The notes under the pieces are model-generated. The model worked only from the letters and a program-made list of their open reading frames with translations. It searched no databases and was not told the origin of the DNA. This document shows, piece by piece, positions 16,018 to 24,567 of a DNA stretch of 64,000 nucleotides. The stretch is from positions 1-64,000 of the forward strand of contig JAEXZY010000111.1 of the NCBI GenBank assembly GCA_023404955.1, written 5' to 3'. The first letter of the stretch is position 1, and every line of letters begins with the position of its first letter. Origin of the DNA: Actinomycetes bacterium. GTDB taxonomy: Bacteria; Actinomycetota; Actinomycetes; Mycobacteriales; Mycobacteriaceae. The position numbers were made by a program, and so were the translations under genes.

Positions 16018-17535
16018 CTAGTGGTGGGTGCTTGCCACGGCGATGGGTTCGCCGGAGACATCATTGAACGGGCCGCGGCGGTCTGCAACCAGGAGGTACA
16101 CGACCGCGCCGAGCCCGGCACCGATGAACCAGGAGAACTCCGAGACGACCTCGAACGCCGGCACGAACGCCATCAGCAGTGCTGCCACCGCGGTGACGAC
16201 GAGGGCGACCACTGCACGCGTGTTGACGCCCTTCGCGTAGTGATAGTCGCCCGCCGGGTCCGTGGTGAACAGGGCGAGGACGTTGATCTTGGAGCGGCGC
16301 ACGAGCCAGTAGTCGGCCATGATGATCCCGAACAGCGGCCCGAGGATGGCGCCGAGACCACCGAGGAAGTAGTTGATGACGGCGGGTGAGTTGTACAGAT
16401 TCCACGGCAGGATCACCAGGCCGATGACGGCCGAGATGAGCGCTGCGCGACGGAAATTCAAGTGCTTCGGGAACAGGTTGTTCAGCGCATAGATCGGGGC
16501 GACGAAGTTCGCCATCAGGTTCACTGCGACGGTCAGGATCAGCAGGGCGAGTCCTGCGAGCACCAGCAGCAGGGTGTTCGGCACTTCCTTGACGATGTCA
16601 GCGGGTGATTCGATGATGCGTCCGTCGATGCGGAACTGGGCACCGGCGAGGGTGATGACGATGCCGCCGAACACCAGCATGTTCAGCGGGATGCCCCAGA
16701 AGTTGCCACCCACGATGGCCCGTTTCGACGTCGCGTTGCGGGTGAAGTCGCAGAAGTTGAGCACGAAGGTGCCGTAGATCGCGACCCACAGGCTGGCGCC
16801 GCCGATGATCTGCAGCCACATGTCGACGCCGGTCAGCGAATCGGGCGTGGACCAGGCGATCGTCCAGTCGGCGTTACTCAGCATCCAGACCGCGAGAGCG
16901 ATCATCGTGATCAGGATGACCGGACCGGCGAAGGCCTCGTACTTGCGGATCATCTCCATGCCGTAGCTGACGATGATCACCTGGATCACCCACAGCGCCA
17001 CGAACGAGATCCACCCGAGCGTCGACAACCCGAGGAATCGGTTCGAGTCGAGCGTCTCCGCGGACGGAACCAGCGCGATGATCAGGATGCGCAGCACCAC
17101 CGAGGCCAGATACGTCTGGATACCGAACCACGCGATCGCGATGCCGCCGCGGATGAGGGCCGGTATCTGCGCGCCTCGGATACCGAACGCGATGCGGCTC
17201 ATCACCGGGAACGGGACTCCGGTCTTCTCCCCCATGAAGCCGGACAGGTTCAGCAGCAGGAACAGGAAGGCGCCGCCCAGGCCGAGCGCCAGCAGGATTT
17301 GCCATCCACCCAGGCCGAGGGCGAACAGCCCAATCGCAAACGAGTAGTTGCCAAGGCTGTGAACGTCATTCGCCCACAGTGTGAAGATGTTGTAGGCACT
17401 CCACCGCCGGCCTTCGCGCTTCGTCGGCGCGAGGTCGGTGTTGTACAACAGCGGGCTCGCGTCGGGACGGTTCCCGTGTCGGTCGGCGGGGTCGCGGCTG
17501 GAGTCGCCGATCAGTCCGGTGGACTCTGTGCTCAT
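16018..17535 (-). CDS. NCS1-family nucleobase/allantoin permease
   Basis: 505 residues and about 12 membrane helices. The N-terminal loop YNTDLAPTKREGRRWSAYNIFTLWANDVHSLGNYSFAIG is the NCS1 hallmark (W...N....GNY.F). PFPVMSRIAFGIRGAQIPALIRGGIAIAWFGIQT and the later GPLFGIIMADYWLVRR are also family motifs. NCS1 carriers import purines, pyrimidines, hydantoins or allantoin with Na+ or H+. The allantoinase and racemase neighbours favour allantoin. The gene is divergent from allB, with an operator-like palindrome 50 bases upstream. Confidence 0.92.
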   Translation of the reverse strand: MSTESTGLIGDSSRDPADRHGNRPDASPLLYNTDLAPTKREGRRWSAYNIFTLWANDVHSLGNYSFAIGLFALGLGGWQILLALGLGGAFLFLLLNLSGFMGEKTGVPFPVMSRIAFGIRGAQIPALIRGGIAIAWFGIQTYLASVVLRILIIALVPSAETLDSNRFLGLSTLGWISFVALWVIQVIIVSYGMEMIRKYEAFAGPVILITMIALAVWMLSNADWTIAWSTPDSLTGVDMWLQIIGGASLWVAIYGTFVLNFCDFTRNATSKRAIVGGNFWGIPLNMLVFGGIVITLAGAQFRIDGRIIESPADIVKEVPNTLLLVLAGLALLILTVAVNLMANFVAPIYALNNLFPKHLNFRRAALISAVIGLVILPWNLYNSPAVINYFLGGLGAILGPLFGIIMADYWLVRRSKINVLALFTTDPAGDYHYAKGVNTRAVVALVVTAVAALLMAFVPAFEVVSEFSWFIGAGLGAVVYLLVADRRGPFNDVSGEPIAVASTHH

Positions 17536-17584
17536 GGGGTGCGCCTGTCACGGTCGAGCTCCGACGCCCAGCGCCGTCGCGAAT

Positions 17585-17599
17585 TTCCACAGTGCGGAA
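17585..17599. promoter_or_regulatory. Putative IclR operator, copy 3
   Basis: TTCCACAGTGCGGAA has the TTCC-N7-GGAA layout of the two sites next to iclR and lies 50 bases upstream of the permease start. A half-site (TTCCGCATACTT) follows at 17607. Confidence 0.55.
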
Positions 17600-17664
17600 G
17601 TAATGTTCCGCATACTTCGCTAGTAACTCGCATCGGCACATTGCCTGTCAAGGCTTTGGCGTCA

Positions 17665-17722
17665 TTGACTGTGTCTGCGGTCACCTCTAGAGTCGGTCCG
17701 TACGTGGAGTTTGACTTCCACG
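17665..17722 (+). promoter_or_regulatory. allB promoter with overlapping inverted repeat
   Basis: TTGACT (17665-17670) and TAGAGT (17688-17693) are 17 bases apart, a good sigma70-type -35/-10 pair for the plus strand. Immediately downstream CGTGGA and TCCACG (17703-17708, 17717-17722) form a perfect inverted repeat near the expected transcription start, a common place for a repressor site. Confidence 0.5.
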
Positions 17723-17758
17723 ATGAGGAATCGATCTTGTGATGACGGAGAGCTGCTT

Positions 17759-19123
17759 ATGACCGCCGGCCCCCATGAGTCGAGCACACCCGAGTTCGAC
17801 CTGGTGGTGCGCGGTGAACGCACGCTCACCACCGCGGGTATCGTGGCCCGCGAGATCGGCGTCCGCGACGGCCGCATCGTCGCGATCGAGCCGCTGGGCA
17901 GCGGTCTCGACGGTGCCGAGATCATCGAGCTCACCGCTGAACAAGTCATGATCCCCGGCTTGGTCGACACGCACGTGCACGTCAACGAGCCCGGCCGCAC
18001 GGAGTGGGAGGGGTTCGACTCCGCCACCCGTGCCGCTGCAGCGGGCGGCGTCACCACGCTGATCGACATGCCACTCAATTCGATCCCACCGACGGTCAAC
18101 ATCGATGCCCTCAACGCCAAGCGTGCAGCGGCATCGGGCAAGACGCACATCGACGTCGGCTTCTGGGGCGGTGCGATCCCCGGCAACACCGGTGACCTAC
18201 GAGGTCTGCACGACGACGGCGTGTTCGGTTTCAAGTGCTTCCTGCTGCACTCCGGCGTCGACGAGTTCCCCCACCTCGACGCCGACGAGATGGAGAAGGA
18301 CATGGCCGTGCTGGCCGGGTTCGATTCCATGATGATCGTGCACGCCGAGGATTCCCGTGCGATCGACCGCGCGCCGTCGGCCGAGGGCAACAAGTACGAG
18401 CGCTTCCTCAAATCACGGCCGCGGGGCGCCGAGAACGTCGCGATCGCCGAGGTCATCGAGCGCGCCCGGTGGACCGGTGTGCGCGCACACATCCTGCACC
18501 TGTCTTCGTCGGACGCGCTGCCCATGCTCGCGACGGCGAAGCGTGACGGCGTCAAGATCACCGTCGAGACGTGCCCGCATTACCTGACTCTTCTGGCTGA
18601 GGAGATCCCCAACGGCGCCACCGCATTCAAGTGCTGTCCGCCGATCCGCGAGGCGTCCAATCGGGAACTGTTGTGGCAGGGACTGCTCGACGGCACGATC
18701 GACTGCATCGTCTCCGACCATTCACCCTCGACGATCGATCTGAAAGACGTGGAGAACGGCGACTTCGGTATCGCGTGGGGCGGCGTCGCATCCCTGCAAC
18801 TCGGTTTGTCGCTGATCTGGACGGAAGCCAAACGCCGGGGCATCGACCTCACCCAGGTGATCGACTGGATGGCCGCCAAGCCTGCGGCTCTGGCCGGGCT
18901 GAACACGAAGGGCAAGATCGCGCTCGGCTACGACGCCGACTTCGCGATCTTCGAGCCCGAGTCCGCACAGGTCGTCGATGTGCGCAAGCTCCACCACAAG
19001 AACCCGATCAGTCCCTACGACGGGCGTGCACTCGCCGGCGTCGTGACGAGTACGTGGTTACGGGGCAAGAAGATCGACTACCAGACCCCGATGGGTCGAA
19101 TGCTGCGTCGCGGCGGCCTGTAG
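17759..19123 (+). CDS. allB: Allantoinase
   Basis: 454 residues of the cyclic amidohydrolase (dihydroorotase/hydantoinase) superfamily. Metal motifs: VDTHVHVNEPGRTEWEGF (~66), GFKCFLLHSGVDEFPHL with the Lys that is carboxylated (~157), HAED (~200), RAHILHLSSSDALPM (~246) and DCIVSDHSPS (~322). ETCPHYLTLLAEEIPNGATAFKCCPPIRE is typical of AllB. It opens the hydantoin ring of allantoin to give allantoate. I chose ATG 17759, 8 bases after GGAG, over upstream in-frame codons. It is divergent from the permease. Confidence 0.93.
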   Translation: MTAGPHESSTPEFDLVVRGERTLTTAGIVAREIGVRDGRIVAIEPLGSGLDGAEIIELTAEQVMIPGLVDTHVHVNEPGRTEWEGFDSATRAAAAGGVTTLIDMPLNSIPPTVNIDALNAKRAAASGKTHIDVGFWGGAIPGNTGDLRGLHDDGVFGFKCFLLHSGVDEFPHLDADEMEKDMAVLAGFDSMMIVHAEDSRAIDRAPSAEGNKYERFLKSRPRGAENVAIAEVIERARWTGVRAHILHLSSSDALPMLATAKRDGVKITVETCPHYLTLLAEEIPNGATAFKCCPPIREASNRELLWQGLLDGTIDCIVSDHSPSTIDLKDVENGDFGIAWGGVASLQLGLSLIWTEAKRRGIDLTQVIDWMAAKPAALAGLNTKGKIALGYDADFAIFEPESAQVVDVRKLHHKNPISPYDGRALAGVVTSTWLRGKKIDYQTPMGRMLRRGGL

Positions 19124-19154
19124 AGAGGTTCGCTTTTTCGGGTAGTCCGGGGAG

Positions 19155-19856
19155 GTGACCGTTGTACTCGCACTCCGTTGTGCCGACGGGTTGGTGCTTG
19201 CCGCCGATTCGCAGATCACCGAGCCCGATCGCGGGCTTACCTATCCCGCACAGAAGCTGCACGGTCTGGGCAGGCGTGCCGCCTGGGCGGGAAGCGGATC
19301 CCGCGCCGTGCTCTACGACCTCGAGCAGATGTTCGACGCCCAGCCCGAAACGATCGTCGAAGCGGGCGATGTCGGACGCGCGCTGCAAGCTCGGGTGGTA
19401 CCGGTTCTGCAGCATCACTACGACAACTTCATCGAAGAAGTACCGGGGCAGAAGACCAGCGGAGCCACGCCGGCCACCTACGTGCTTGCCGCCGGTTACT
19501 CGGACGGCGAACCGTTCATCGTCGACATCGATCCGCACGGGCTCATCGGACACTACGAAGACATCGGCTTCCAGGCCATCGGCAGCGGGGCGCCGATGGC
19601 CCAGCAGGCGCGGGCCCTGCTGTCGAACTTCCGGATGAACGAGCGCCCGGTCGCCTATGGCGTGCTGGCGGCACTGCGCGTTCTCCACGCACTCGACGAG
19701 ACCTCACCAACCGTCGGCGGCCCGATGGACATCTGCCGGATCACTCCTGACGGCGCCGACCACCTCTCACCCGGTGATGTCGACGAGGTCGCATCGGAGG
19801 TTTGCCGGTGGCGCGAACTGGAACGCGAAACGCTCGATCGACTTTTCGACCGCTGA
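19155..19856 (+). CDS. Proteasome-beta-like Ntn hydrolase
   Basis: 233 residues. The GTG start is followed directly by Thr, so removal of Met exposes an N-terminal Thr with no propeptide. Counting from that Thr, Asp is residue 17 (LAADSQ) and Lys is residue 33 (PAQKLHG), exactly the T1/D17/K33 triad of proteasome beta subunits. IGSGAPMAQQARALL (~140) fits the SGS...A...L region. It differs clearly from the mycobacterial PrcB, which has a long propeptide. It is 31 bases after allB, on the same strand. It may be a self-compartmentalising peptidase or amidase; the substrate is unknown. Confidence 0.8.
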   Translation: MTVVLALRCADGLVLAADSQITEPDRGLTYPAQKLHGLGRRAAWAGSGSRAVLYDLEQMFDAQPETIVEAGDVGRALQARVVPVLQHHYDNFIEEVPGQKTSGATPATYVLAAGYSDGEPFIVDIDPHGLIGHYEDIGFQAIGSGAPMAQQARALLSNFRMNERPVAYGVLAALRVLHALDETSPTVGGPMDICRITPDGADHLSPGDVDEVASEVCRWRELERETLDRLFDR

Positions 19857-19920
19857 CAACGCACTCCCCCGGCCGTGCACCACTGCGTGACAACGCTTCT
19901 CAGCTCTGATTGGCCGGAGT

Positions 19921-20742
19921 GTGACCGGGTGCGGAGCTAACAGCTATACACTTCTCCAGGTGGGGATACTCGTTGGCTTTGCACCGTGGATCGTCTATTG
20001 GATTCTGGTCGGCAATGTGCCGTTCGCCGCGGCGGTGCTCATCGCTCTCGCCGTCGCCGCGGCCACTGCGCTCGTGTCCCGCCTCTCCCATAAGCCGGTC
20101 CGCACACTCGAATTCGGCGCGTTGGCCACCTTCGCCGTCCTGACCGTTCTCACGTTCACCACCGGTGACGCCTTCATGGAGCGGTGGCTTCAACCGTTGA
20201 GCAATCTCGGTATCTTCATGGCTGCGTTGATCAGTGCCCTCATCGGAAGGCCCTTCGTTCGCGAGTTCGCCGAAGAGGGCCGGCCCAAAGAGATCACGAC
20301 GAGTGCTTACTTCACCCGCATCACCACGACACTGACCTGGATTTGGGTCGCGGCGTTCGCCGGGATGACAGTGAGCTCGGCGATCCCGCCAATTGTTCAG
20401 GGAGAAGCGACGATCCTCGAGACTCGGGCTCCACTCTCAATCGCCTGCTACTGGTTGGTGCCATTCTCGCTGCTGGCTGTAGCGGCGCTGCTGAGCCGGG
20501 TCCTCCCCGACCGTATGACGCCCCCAGCCGAGGAGATCGTTCGCAAGACGACGTTTGTGGCGTTCTCCGAGGCGGAAATCGATCAACTCATCTACTTGGC
20601 CACTGAACACGCCAACCGCGAGGTCGGCGCGGGACAGGAGGCCTACGACGTCCGTATCGGCGGCAAGGGCGTGCCGCTGGTCGGGGACGAGACACGCGTG
20701 TCCTGGCCGTCGACGTACAAGGTGCGCGAGCGCAAACGGTGA
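19921..20742 (+). CDS. Integral membrane protein of unknown function
   Basis: 273 residues. About six hydrophobic helices occupy residues ~10-200 (VGILVGFAPWIVYWILV, AAAVLIALAVAAATAL, FGALATFAVLTVLTF, LGIFMAALISALIG, WIWVAAFAGMTV, WLVPFSLLAVAALL). A polar C-terminal tail of ~65 residues containing FVAFSEAEIDQLIYLATEHANREVG follows. No family is recognised. GTG 19921 has a Shine-Dalgarno only two bases away, so the true start could be a GTG near 19961. It lies downstream of the Ntn hydrolase on the same strand. Confidence 0.65.
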   Translation: MTGCGANSYTLLQVGILVGFAPWIVYWILVGNVPFAAAVLIALAVAAATALVSRLSHKPVRTLEFGALATFAVLTVLTFTTGDAFMERWLQPLSNLGIFMAALISALIGRPFVREFAEEGRPKEITTSAYFTRITTTLTWIWVAAFAGMTVSSAIPPIVQGEATILETRAPLSIACYWLVPFSLLAVAALLSRVLPDRMTPPAEEIVRKTTFVAFSEAEIDQLIYLATEHANREVGAGQEAYDVRIGGKGVPLVGDETRVSWPSTYKVRERKR

Positions 20743-20773
20743 CGCGTCACCCTCGAGAACGAACGAGAACGAA

Positions 20774-21076
20774 TCAATCGCTGGCGGGCAACGGTTTTGC
20801 TTCCTTGAGACTCAGCGGTGTCGCACCGACGGTGAGCGTTCCGGCACCCGCCTTCGTGACCAGGACTTCGGCACCGTTGTCATCGACATAACGCTTACCC
20901 ATCAGCGCTCCATCGGCCAGCGACTCATCCAGTGTGAGCGCCGAGTCGATGGTGTCGCCGAGCGGAACCATTGGAGCCCCACCAGCGCGCAGGTCGTCCA
21001 GGCTGTCTGAACTCCGGACGACGATGACCTGGGTGTCACACACCTGACTCTGCATACGTGTGCCGTTCTTGATCAT
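20774..21076 (-). CDS. Small conserved-type protein coupled to an acyl-CoA synthetase
   Basis: 100 residues: MIKNGTRMQSQVCDTQVIVV, then DLRAGGAPMVPLGD, then a C-terminal GAEVLVTKAGAGTLTVGATPLSLKEAKPLPASD that looks like beta strands. One Cys (residue 13). There is no signal peptide. I do not recognise a characterised family. The start overlaps the stop of the acyl-CoA synthetase gene by 4 bases, so it is translationally coupled to it. A role in the same acyl-activation step is inferred only from this. Confidence 0.7.
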   Translation of the reverse strand: MIKNGTRMQSQVCDTQVIVVRSSDSLDDLRAGGAPMVPLGDTIDSALTLDESLADGALMGKRYVDDNGAEVLVTKAGAGTLTVGATPLSLKEAKPLPASD

Positions 21077-22572
21077 GCGGGCTCCTTCGCCGTCGCGTTC
21101 ACTTCGTCGACCAATTCTCGACGCAGCACTTTGCCGGTCGCATTGGTGGGCAGTTCAGTGCGGAAAACCACACGGTCCGGGGTGCGGGAACCGCGCAATT
21201 GCACGCGCACGTAATCGCGTAGCTCCTCGGGGTCGGGATCGGTGTCGAGGTGGGGAACGACGACCGCGACGATGATCTGGCCCCACTGCGGGTCGTCGGC
21301 GCCGACCACGGCGCACTCACGCACCTGAGGGTGTTCGACCAGAACGTCTTCGATCTCTGCGGGCGCGATGTTCTCTCCACCGCGGATGATGGTGTCGTCC
21401 GAGCGTCCTCCGATGAACAGGTATCCCTCGTCATCGAGGAACGCGACATCCTTGGTGGGAAACCAGCCCGCCTCGTCGAGCACGGAGCCGATGTCGGTGT
21501 ACTTGCCCGACACCTGCTCGCCGCGGACGAAGAGCTCACCGACTTGTCCGGGGCCGAGCACCGTGCCGTCCTCGGAGCGAATCTGCACTTCGATACCGGG
21601 AACCGGCTGGCCGACCGATCCTAGCCGCCGGGCGGCTGCTTCGTCCGGGGCTGTCAGCGCCGCGCGATGGTCGTCCGGGGTGAGCACGGCGATGGTCGAG
21701 CTGGTCTCGGTGAGCCCGTAGGCATTGACGAACCCTACGCTGGGAAGCAGTGACAGCGCTCGACGCACCAGGGGCAGCGGAACTTTGGAGCCCCCGTACG
21801 CCAATGTCCTGAGCGTGGGCAGCCGGGTACCGGTGGCTTCGAGCGCTGTGACGATGCGGTCGAGCATGGTGGGCACCACCGTCGCCGAGCTGACACCTTC
21901 AGCTACAACCAGTCGAACCCATTCGTCGGCGTCGAAGTGGGTGAGGTAGACCATCTTTCGACCGGCGTAGAGATTGGACAGGGCGGCGCTGACACCGGCG
22001 ATGTGGTACGGCGGCACGCAGATCAGCGCGGCATCGTCAGGTTGCGCGGCACCGAACTCGACGGTGCCCATGATGTAGCTGGTCAGGTTGGCGTGCGTGA
22101 GCTCGACGGCCTTGGGCTTGGACGTGGTGCCGGAGGTGAACAGCACAACCCCGACGGCGTCGGGATCGGCGAACTCGGCAGTGGGTTCGGCGACGCGTGC
22201 GCTCACGAGAAAATCAGCGGAATCCATGGTCCGGTAGCTGTCGCCGACCGCCGCTCGGTACTCGGCATCGACAATTACCAGCGGATCCGGAAGCCGGTCG
22301 ATGAGTGCCCTCAAGCCGTCGGCAGCGAGCCGGTAGTTCAGCGGCGTGACCGGCACCGCGGCTCGCGCCCCGGCGAAGAGCAGCAGCGGCAGCATGGCCC
22401 CGCCGGTGCCGACGTAGACAACGTGGCGGGCGCCCGAGGTCGCGATGATGCCGGCGCCGCCGTCTGCCAACGAACTCAGTTCAGCGGTGGTCAACCGTAG
22501 GTCGTCGGCAACCAGAGCGGTCCGGTCCGGATCGGTGTCGGACGCCATCTCCAGAAGCAGAGAAAGGCTCAC
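21073..22572 (-). CDS. Acyl-CoA synthetase (FadD-like, ANL superfamily)
   Basis: 499 residues. The AMP-binding P-loop is VLFTSGTTSKPKAVEL (~165), then VNAYGLTETSS (~295), GWFPTKDVAFLDDEGYLFIGGRSDDTIIRGGENIAPAEIEDVL (~385) and the catalytic Lys in LPTNATGKVLRREL near the C-terminus. I start at GTG 22572, 8 bases after GGAGGG; the longer frame upstream has no such signal. It activates a carboxylic acid to its CoA thioester via an acyl-adenylate. The substrate is unknown. It is the first gene of a two-gene operon with the small protein at 20774. Confidence 0.88.
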   Translation of the reverse strand: MSLSLLLEMASDTDPDRTALVADDLRLTTAELSSLADGGAGIIATSGARHVVYVGTGGAMLPLLLFAGARAAVPVTPLNYRLAADGLRALIDRLPDPLVIVDAEYRAAVGDSYRTMDSADFLVSARVAEPTAEFADPDAVGVVLFTSGTTSKPKAVELTHANLTSYIMGTVEFGAAQPDDAALICVPPYHIAGVSAALSNLYAGRKMVYLTHFDADEWVRLVVAEGVSSATVVPTMLDRIVTALEATGTRLPTLRTLAYGGSKVPLPLVRRALSLLPSVGFVNAYGLTETSSTIAVLTPDDHRAALTAPDEAAARRLGSVGQPVPGIEVQIRSEDGTVLGPGQVGELFVRGEQVSGKYTDIGSVLDEAGWFPTKDVAFLDDEGYLFIGGRSDDTIIRGGENIAPAEIEDVLVEHPQVRECAVVGADDPQWGQIIVAVVVPHLDTDPDPEELRDYVRVQLRGSRTPDRVVFRTELPTNATGKVLRRELVDEVNATAKEPA

Positions 22573-22732
22573 GACAGCTGCCCTCCGCGAGCCATCGGGT
22601 AGCAGCGTCGGTATCGCAGTGCAGCCACTCTCAACGCGCCTCCTTGTCGACCGGCCCCAATGTAGAGAAGTCTTTAAATGAGCGCAATCGTATAACGGAT
22701 TCAGGTGGAGCATACGCAGTGGTGGCCATCGG

Positions 22733-24403
22733 TCACGACGCCGTCCGCAGCAACAACACCCCGCTCGGGGTCAACCCGCCACTACTGACCACGGCCACTC
22801 GTGCACCGGCGACTTGGCGTTCACCTGCGTCGCCGCGCAGTTGGCTGATGGCTTCGTGTACAAGCCCCATGCCGTGCGTACGTCCGTGCGACAGCTGGCC
22901 GCCATGGGTATTGAGCGGTATCACCCCGTCCCGTGCGATCGCGTCACCCCCATCGAGGAAATCTCTGGCTTCGCCGATGCCGCAGAAGCCGAGCGCTTCC
23001 AGCCACGACAGACAGTTGAAGGTGAACCCGTCGTACAGTTCGGCGACGTGGACATCTCCGGGCCGCAGGGACGTCCGTGTCCACAGGTGCGCCGACTGCC
23101 CGAGCACCTGCGGCTCATGGGTCAACGTGCTCTGATCCCAGTCGGTGCGCTCGACGATCTGCGTACCGACCGCCTCCACCAGAACCGCGGGTTTGGGTCG
23201 GTCCGCTGCAGTCTCGACGGCCGAGACGACGACGGCGACGGCGCCGTCGCAGGGAACGTCGCAGTCATACAGGCCAAAAGGCGTGGTGATCGCCCGGGCA
23301 TTCAGGTAGTCGTCCATCGTCATCGGGTCGCGGTAGATCGCCGTGGGATTGAGCGCGGCATTGGCACGTTGGTTCAGCGCGATCCAGCCGAGGGTCTCTC
23401 TGGTGGTGCCGTAGCGATGAAAGTGCCGCTGCGCGTTGAGCGCCAGAGTGTGTGCCGCCGAGACGGCACCGAAAGGAGCCTGCCAGCTGTCGGTGCGCGT
23501 CCCACCCGGCATTCTGAGCCTGCCGGTCTTGACCAGCTCGCCGAACGTCGACTCCCAGACTGTTCGAAAGCACAGCACATGACGCGCCATTCCGGCAGCC
23601 ACCGCCGTCATCGCAGCGATGACCGACCCACCGGGCCCGAAGGTGTCCATGCCGCCGTTGATCCAGGCGGGGCGGAGACCCAGCGCGCCTTCCACTCTCG
23701 TCACCCCGCCCTCCCCCATCCCGGCGACGTCCAGACCCGGGTAGGTCGACAATCCGTCGATGTCATCGAAGTCGAGGCCGGCGTCTGCGACGGCAGCTCG
23801 GCACGCCTCGATGGTCAATTCGAGTGGATTGACCATCAGGCGCCGGCCGAGTCGAGATGCACCGATACCGGTAATCGCCGACCGCTCCTCGAACTTGTGC
23901 GTGGTCAGCATGGGTGATACGTGCCGAGCGAAGTCTTCGGGCGCGATCTCGTCTGCCGGGAGGTCGCCGATCGCTCGGGGGGTGACGGGGCGGAACAGCG
24001 GCAGGTACACATCGTCGTTCTTCTCGAAGACCACCTCGAGGAGCTGCCCGATCTCCAGAGTGTCGGGTTCAGCGTCGACGATGTTGGTGGTCATTCGCAC
24101 CCTCGGGTCCTCCACGAGGGAGACCTGCGCCACCACGTACGGCGCCGGCAGGCCGGGGATGCTGAAACGCTGGTTGACCGTGTATGCCGACAGTACGGCT
24201 CGGCCGGAGACCTCCCTGATGCCCACGTCGGTGCCGCGACAATGACGACACACCGGCGCGGGCGGATGAATGAGCGCCCAGCAGCCGTGACACTCCTGGA
24301 TGCGCAGAATTCCGTCCTGCCCTGAGGTCCAGAAGATTTCGTTCTCGAACGTCAACTGCGGTAATGGTATTCGCGTGTCCGACGGCTGCGGGTCGTCGCG
24401 CAT
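22733..24403 (-). CDS. DUF35 (Zn-ribbon/OB-fold)-thiolase-like fusion protein, Ltp2-type
   Basis: 556 residues. Residues ~20-150 are a DUF35 unit: a four-Cys zinc ribbon (C38, C41, C52, C55) followed by an OB-fold strand region. From ~170 a thiolase fold of the lipid-transfer-protein type begins (ITGIGASRLGRRLMVNPLELTIEACRAAVADAGL), ending CGIGEARDFLDGG...PLNTHGGQLSHGRTHGMGLVHEA. The stretch where thiolases carry the nucleophilic Cys reads MDTFGPGGSVIAAM, with no Cys. That fits the retro-aldolases of the Ltp2/DUF35 class, which cleave beta-hydroxyacyl-CoA side chains of sterols and bile acids, rather than a true thiolase (inference). GGAGG precedes the ATG. Confidence 0.85.
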   Translation of the reverse strand: MRDDPQPSDTRIPLPQLTFENEIFWTSGQDGILRIQECHGCWALIHPPAPVCRHCRGTDVGIREVSGRAVLSAYTVNQRFSIPGLPAPYVVAQVSLVEDPRVRMTTNIVDAEPDTLEIGQLLEVVFEKNDDVYLPLFRPVTPRAIGDLPADEIAPEDFARHVSPMLTTHKFEERSAITGIGASRLGRRLMVNPLELTIEACRAAVADAGLDFDDIDGLSTYPGLDVAGMGEGGVTRVEGALGLRPAWINGGMDTFGPGGSVIAAMTAVAAGMARHVLCFRTVWESTFGELVKTGRLRMPGGTRTDSWQAPFGAVSAAHTLALNAQRHFHRYGTTRETLGWIALNQRANAALNPTAIYRDPMTMDDYLNARAITTPFGLYDCDVPCDGAVAVVVSAVETAADRPKPAVLVEAVGTQIVERTDWDQSTLTHEPQVLGQSAHLWTRTSLRPGDVHVAELYDGFTFNCLSWLEALGFCGIGEARDFLDGGDAIARDGVIPLNTHGGQLSHGRTHGMGLVHEAISQLRGDAGERQVAGARVAVVSSGGLTPSGVLLLRTAS

Positions 24404-24532
24404 GACGCCTCCATCTCGACGGGGCAGACGGCGCCCGACTCAACGGACACACATCATGTGCAGTGTGCCCGCAGTGTAGCTGAGCCTGACAGACCCGCTC
24501 CGAACGCGGTAGAAGCCACCTTGCCAAATTTT

Positions 24533-24548
24533 GAGAATTCTCATTTCT
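24533..24548. promoter_or_regulatory. GAGAA-type repeat (ambiguous member)
   Basis: GAGAATTCTCATTTCT holds GAGAA-N6-TTTCT and also a contiguous GAGAATTCTC palindrome. It lies between the DUF35-thiolase fusion (-) and the secreted protein (+). Because two readings are possible, membership in the GAGAA-N6-TTCTC set is uncertain. Confidence 0.4.
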
Positions 24549-24567
24549 TACATGGGACACTGTGCAG

